Assembly: GCA_029855925.1 (NCBI GenBank)
Contig: JAGSHP010000455.1
Span: 1 to 6,870 of the forward strand
DNA: 6,870 nucleotides
Reading direction: 5' to 3'
DNA from: Candidatus Thorarchaeota archaeon
Lineage (GTDB): Archaea; Asgardarchaeota; Thorarchaeia; Thorarchaeales; Thorarchaeaceae
The notes under the pieces: generated by a model
Database searches by the model: none
Seen by the model: the letters and a program-made list of their open reading frames with translations, nothing else
What the model was told of the DNA's origin: nothing
Position numbers and translations under genes: made by a program
Shown: positions 4,907-6,870 of the stretch, piece after piece
How positions within the stretch are numbered: the first letter of the stretch is position 1
How the letters are laid out: each line of letters begins with the position of its first letter

Positions 4907-5809
4907 TTACATATCAAGGCCTTGAGGATCTTTCCAAACGTCCTTATTCAGATAGCCTATGAATAGAGGCTTTGACAGTCCTAGTCTTATGATCCACATC
5001 AGGAACGGCTTATTGATAACATACGGTTCAGTTCTCTTTGGTGGTGCTCCTGCAAGAACTCCAAGAGCAACTGCACTCTTCACTCTAAATCCAATCTCGT
5101 TCATCTTCAACTTTGTCTGTTGGAGAGCTTGTGAGATGGTATAGTATGGTTGCTCCTCCTTTGAAGTCTCGAATCGAAGGCCAATAATCCACTCCAGCAC
5201 AGTTTCTTCATCAAGGTCAATCTTCGGAAAGACCACACCATCATGCTCGGGGGAAATGCTCTTTTTCTCCTTGTGAATCTGTTCAACGAAGTCCAGTAGA
5301 GCTAGACCTGAGGGAACCTCATCCACCATCATTAGATGGACTCGATCACCCTCTTTCGTTTCTATCTCGATGATGAGACTCGGAAACTCTTCGACACGAT
5401 AGAACTTCACACCATAATTGGTCATCTTCACTCCGGGAAAGTACTCACCCTCCTCCGTTTTCACAGACCACTTCTTTCCTTTCACGGCCCACTTTCCTAG
5501 GATATCAAGGGCGCTTGCAACGCCAAACCCGCCTGGCCCGAAAGGTCCGAGTTTGATTTGAAAGCCTCGTTTTCTCAACCACTCGTTTATCTTCTCGTTG
5601 TCAATATCGGCAATACTCTCGATCTCTTTTATTCGGGAGGCGTCTTTTTTGCACTCGGTGTATATCTTGTCCAGAAATTTCTTCTGAGTGTCATTTACCG
5701 CTGTGATTTTTTCTGCTCTCTTGAGAAACAGCTCTGCCTCTCGTACAGCAGACGATATCGGGTGTACGACCAGAGTCTGTGTCTTGGCTGTCATCTTTTC
5801 CGGTTTCAA
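4907..5809 (-). CDS. Compact serpin-like protein with atypical reactive-centre hinge
   Basis: The start is TTG at 5809, backed by GAGGT at 5820-5816 seven bases upstream; ATG at 5794 is a weaker alternative. The 300-residue product follows the serpin order. PISSAVREAELFL (17-29) resembles strand 6B and helix B. Residues 44-86 (FLDKIY, IKEIES, EKINEWLRKRGFQIK) resemble the helix F region. SALDILGKWAV (99-109) resembles the NAIYFKGKW strand. VKMTNYGVKFYRVEEFPSLIIEI precedes a strand pair, and GVVFPKIDLD precedes the hinge. Y263 to I273, YVINKPFLMWI, fits the PROSITE serpin pattern at every position as I recall it. Typical serpins have about 370-400 residues, so N-terminal helices are missing or shortened. 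The hinge NEIGFRVKSAVA (237-248) keeps Gly240 but lacks the small residue at P14 and the Ala run expected of inhibitors, so inhibition is doubtful. There is no signal peptide, suggesting a cytosolic location. Substrate or partner unknown. Confidence 0.78.
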   Translation of the reverse strand: MKPEKMTAKTQTLVVHPISSAVREAELFLKRAEKITAVNDTQKKFLDKIYTECKKDASRIKEIESIADIDNEKINEWLRKRGFQIKLGPFGPGGFGVASALDILGKWAVKGKKWSVKTEEGEYFPGVKMTNYGVKFYRVEEFPSLIIEIETKEGDRVHLMMVDEVPSGLALLDFVEQIHKEKKSISPEHDGVVFPKIDLDEETVLEWIIGLRFETSKEEQPYYTISQALQQTKLKMNEIGFRVKSAVALGVLAGAPPKRTEPYVINKPFLMWIIRLGLSKPLFIGYLNKDVWKDPQGLDM

Positions 5810-5850
5810 GTACTAACCTCACAGGTCACAACCGGCTATGAATCGCTCCT

Positions 5851-5860
5851 TATGTATCTG
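5851..5860 (-). promoter_or_regulatory. Possible TATA element of the serpin-like gene
   Basis: The minus strand reads CAGATACATA followed by AGG. Its centre is about 45 bases before the TTG at 5809, allowing a leader of about 18 bases that includes GAGGT. The insertion sequence ends at 5872, about a dozen bases further upstream, so any natural upstream control region has been displaced. Confidence 0.35.
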
Positions 5861-5871
5861 TTGTGCGTGTC

Positions 5872-5889
5872 GGCTCTGTGTGAAAAGTC
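5872..5889 (+). repeat. Left terminal inverted repeat of the IS
   Basis: GGCTCTGTGTGAAAAGTC is identical to the reverse complement of 6853-6870; the next base differs. Between here and the transposase start (5890-5939) there is no gene. TAATACAAAG near 5897 is a weak promoter candidate. Confidence 0.95.
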
Positions 5890-5939
5890 GATGACGTAAT
5901 ACAAAGTGATGTGACCAGACCCACTGCATCTCACGATCT

Positions 5940-6854
5940 ATGAACTACTACAAATCATACGATGCAGCCAGGTCTCGTCACACTCTGTTCTTGCTTGATG
6001 AACTTATCAAACTTAGTGTTATGGTACCGCCTCGAACTTCCACCTTCGGCAGACCTCCAGACTTTCCCCTCTCTGCTCTCTTTGTTCTTCTGGGCCTCAA
6101 GTTCGACTCGGGCCTCAGTTACCGCGACTTCGTTGCTCAACTCTCGCTCTCACCACTGCTCCTCCAACGACTTGGTCTTGAGCGACCGCCCTCCTACTCC
6201 AGCCTTCAACAGGCTCTGAAGCGACTGGACACCCGGCTCCTCCACAGGATGTATCGACTCCTTGCTCGGAAGCGACCGCCTCCCAGAGACATCGCGGTGG
6301 ACTCCACCGGTTTCTCCCACGCCACTGGTGGGGAGTGGATGACCGTCCGATTCAAAAAGACGCAGAGACGGCGATTTACGGCACTTCACGCAGCTGTGGA
6401 CACGGACACCCTGTTGATTCATGGGGCCAAGGTGAAGGCGCGACCTGGCGGAGATGCAAAAGAACTGGTCCCGCTCGTGAGGAGCGTACCTCATCAGCAT
6501 CTTGAGACTGTCTACGGTGATAAGGCCTACATCTCCCGAAGGAACGTCCAGGTCATCCATGATCTGGGAGCGTATCCTGGCATCGAACCCAAAAAGGGGT
6601 TGAGCGCCAGGTCCCGGGGATACCGTGGCTACAAGGAGTTGATCAGAGAGTATCGGCGAGGCCCTGAGGAATGGAAGACGAGGCACAGCTTTGGGCGGAG
6701 GAGTCTTGTGGAGACCGTGTTTGGCATGATGAAGGTGAGGTTCACCGGGAGTCTGAGTTCAAGAAGATACAAGGAACAGCGGCGAGAGTTGTTGATCAAA
6801 GTGATTCTTCACAACATAGAACGACTGAACTTCTTGGAGTGTGCTGGGAGGTGA
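5940..6854 (+). CDS. DDE transposase of the IS5/IS4 type
   Basis: This 304-residue enzyme would cut and join the ends of its insertion sequence. The RNase H-like core shows the acidic triad: Asp121 in AVDSTGFS, Asp194 in VYGDKAYIS and Glu258 in SLVETVFGMMK. The Y-2-R-3-E-6-K motif of this superfamily is present as Phe251, Arg254, Glu258 and Lys265, with Phe in place of the usual Tyr. Residues 40-100 form the helical N-terminal DNA-binding part, which includes FGRPPDFPLSALFVLLGLKF. The ATG at 5940 has no obvious ribosome binding site, so expression may be low or leaderless. The stop codon TGA at 6852-6854 overlaps the right inverted repeat by two bases. The gene appears intact, with no frameshift. 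The Arg-rich, CTC/CGA-rich coding differs from neighbouring genes, as expected for a transferred element. Confidence 0.93.
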   Translation: MNYYKSYDAARSRHTLFLLDELIKLSVMVPPRTSTFGRPPDFPLSALFVLLGLKFDSGLSYRDFVAQLSLSPLLLQRLGLERPPSYSSLQQALKRLDTRLLHRMYRLLARKRPPPRDIAVDSTGFSHATGGEWMTVRFKKTQRRRFTALHAAVDTDTLLIHGAKVKARPGGDAKELVPLVRSVPHQHLETVYGDKAYISRRNVQVIHDLGAYPGIEPKKGLSARSRGYRGYKELIREYRRGPEEWKTRHSFGRRSLVETVFGMMKVRFTGSLSSRRYKEQRRELLIKVILHNIERLNFLECAGR

Positions 6855-6870
6855 CTTTTCACACAGAGCC
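6853..6870 (-). repeat. Right terminal inverted repeat of the IS
   Basis: GACTTTTCACACAGAGCC is the exact complement of the left repeat and reaches the last base of the window. It overlaps the final two bases of the transposase stop codon. Confidence 0.95.

Larger units (their letters stand above)
5872..6870 (+). mobile_element. Complete IS5/IS4-type insertion sequence, 999 bp
   Basis: Perfect 18-bp terminal inverted repeats (GGCTCTGTGTGAAAAGTC at the left, its complement at the right) bracket one full-length DDE transposase gene. The right end coincides with the end of the window, so the right-hand flank and any target-site duplication cannot be read. The left flank ends GTGCGTGTC. Size and structure fit a single-gene IS of the IS5/IS4 superfamily. 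The intact repeats and open frame suggest a fairly recent and potentially active copy. Confidence 0.93.

Noticed and set aside
4683..4925. 80-codon plus-strand frame through tRNA-Arg(GCG)
   Set aside because: It covers the tRNA promoter and tRNA and has no family resemblance.
5558..5899. 113-codon plus-strand frame across the serpin-like start and IS end
   Set aside because: It is antisense to the serpin-like gene, Cys/Leu-rich, and runs across the IS boundary, so it cannot be an old gene.
6150..6686. 178-codon minus-strand open frame inside the transposase
   Set aside because: It is antisense to a transposase with an intact catalytic triad and has no motif of its own.
1..6870. CRISPR array, rRNA gene or tRNA intron
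   Set aside because: No regularly spaced direct repeats, no rRNA-like sequence, and both tRNAs fold without an intron.

Overview
The window reads as archaeal chromosome. The evidence is the short (226-residue) archaeal-type triosephosphate isomerase, TATA-like elements centred about 26 bases upstream of both tRNA genes, and AT-rich TATA/BRE-like motifs ahead of several proteins. GAGG-type ribosome binding sites sit 7-9 bases before start codons that are often GTG or TTG. Composition is moderate in GC. Nothing marks a hyperthermophile. I cannot name the lineage; an uncultivated mesophilic group such as an Asgard (Thorarchaeota-like) archaeon is possible but is only a guess.

Layout. Bases 3-542 hold the 3' end of a plus-strand gene with an Ala/Glu/Pro/Thr-rich linker and a C-terminal domain resembling an SCP2 (sterol carrier) fold. 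Next come triosephosphate isomerase (635-1315) and a DUF89 metal-dependent phosphatase (1380-2267), same strand and closely spaced. The DUF89 gene overlaps tail-to-tail with a minus-strand NIF3-family gene (2257-3087). Upstream of that, also on the minus strand, is a small highly charged protein (3178-3525). A divergent promoter region (about 3526-3743) separates it from a plus-strand transcription factor with a ribbon-helix-helix, a short coiled coil and a winged-helix-like domain (3744-4259). Its DNA-binding N-terminus lies upstream of the first ordinary start codon, so it seems to start at CTG.

Bases 4332-4869 contain two clearly duplicated tRNA-Arg genes (anticodons CCG and GCG), each with its own TATA box and encoded CCA, with a 66-residue hypothetical protein between them. 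Converging on the second tRNA is a minus-strand gene (4907-5809) for a compact serpin-like protein. It matches the serpin C-terminal signature but has an atypical reactive-loop hinge and a shortened N-terminus. Its upstream region is bounded by a complete 999-bp IS5/IS4-type insertion sequence (5872-6870) with perfect 18-bp terminal inverted repeats and an apparently intact DDE transposase.

How the genes relate. Triosephosphate isomerase and the DUF89 phosphatase could form a central-carbon plus metabolite-repair pair (inference). The charged protein and the ribbon-helix-helix regulator share a divergent promoter region that could be autoregulated (inference). The most interesting items are the serpin-like protein with an IS at its promoter, the CTG-start regulator, and the NIF3 homologue that has lost most of its metal ligands.
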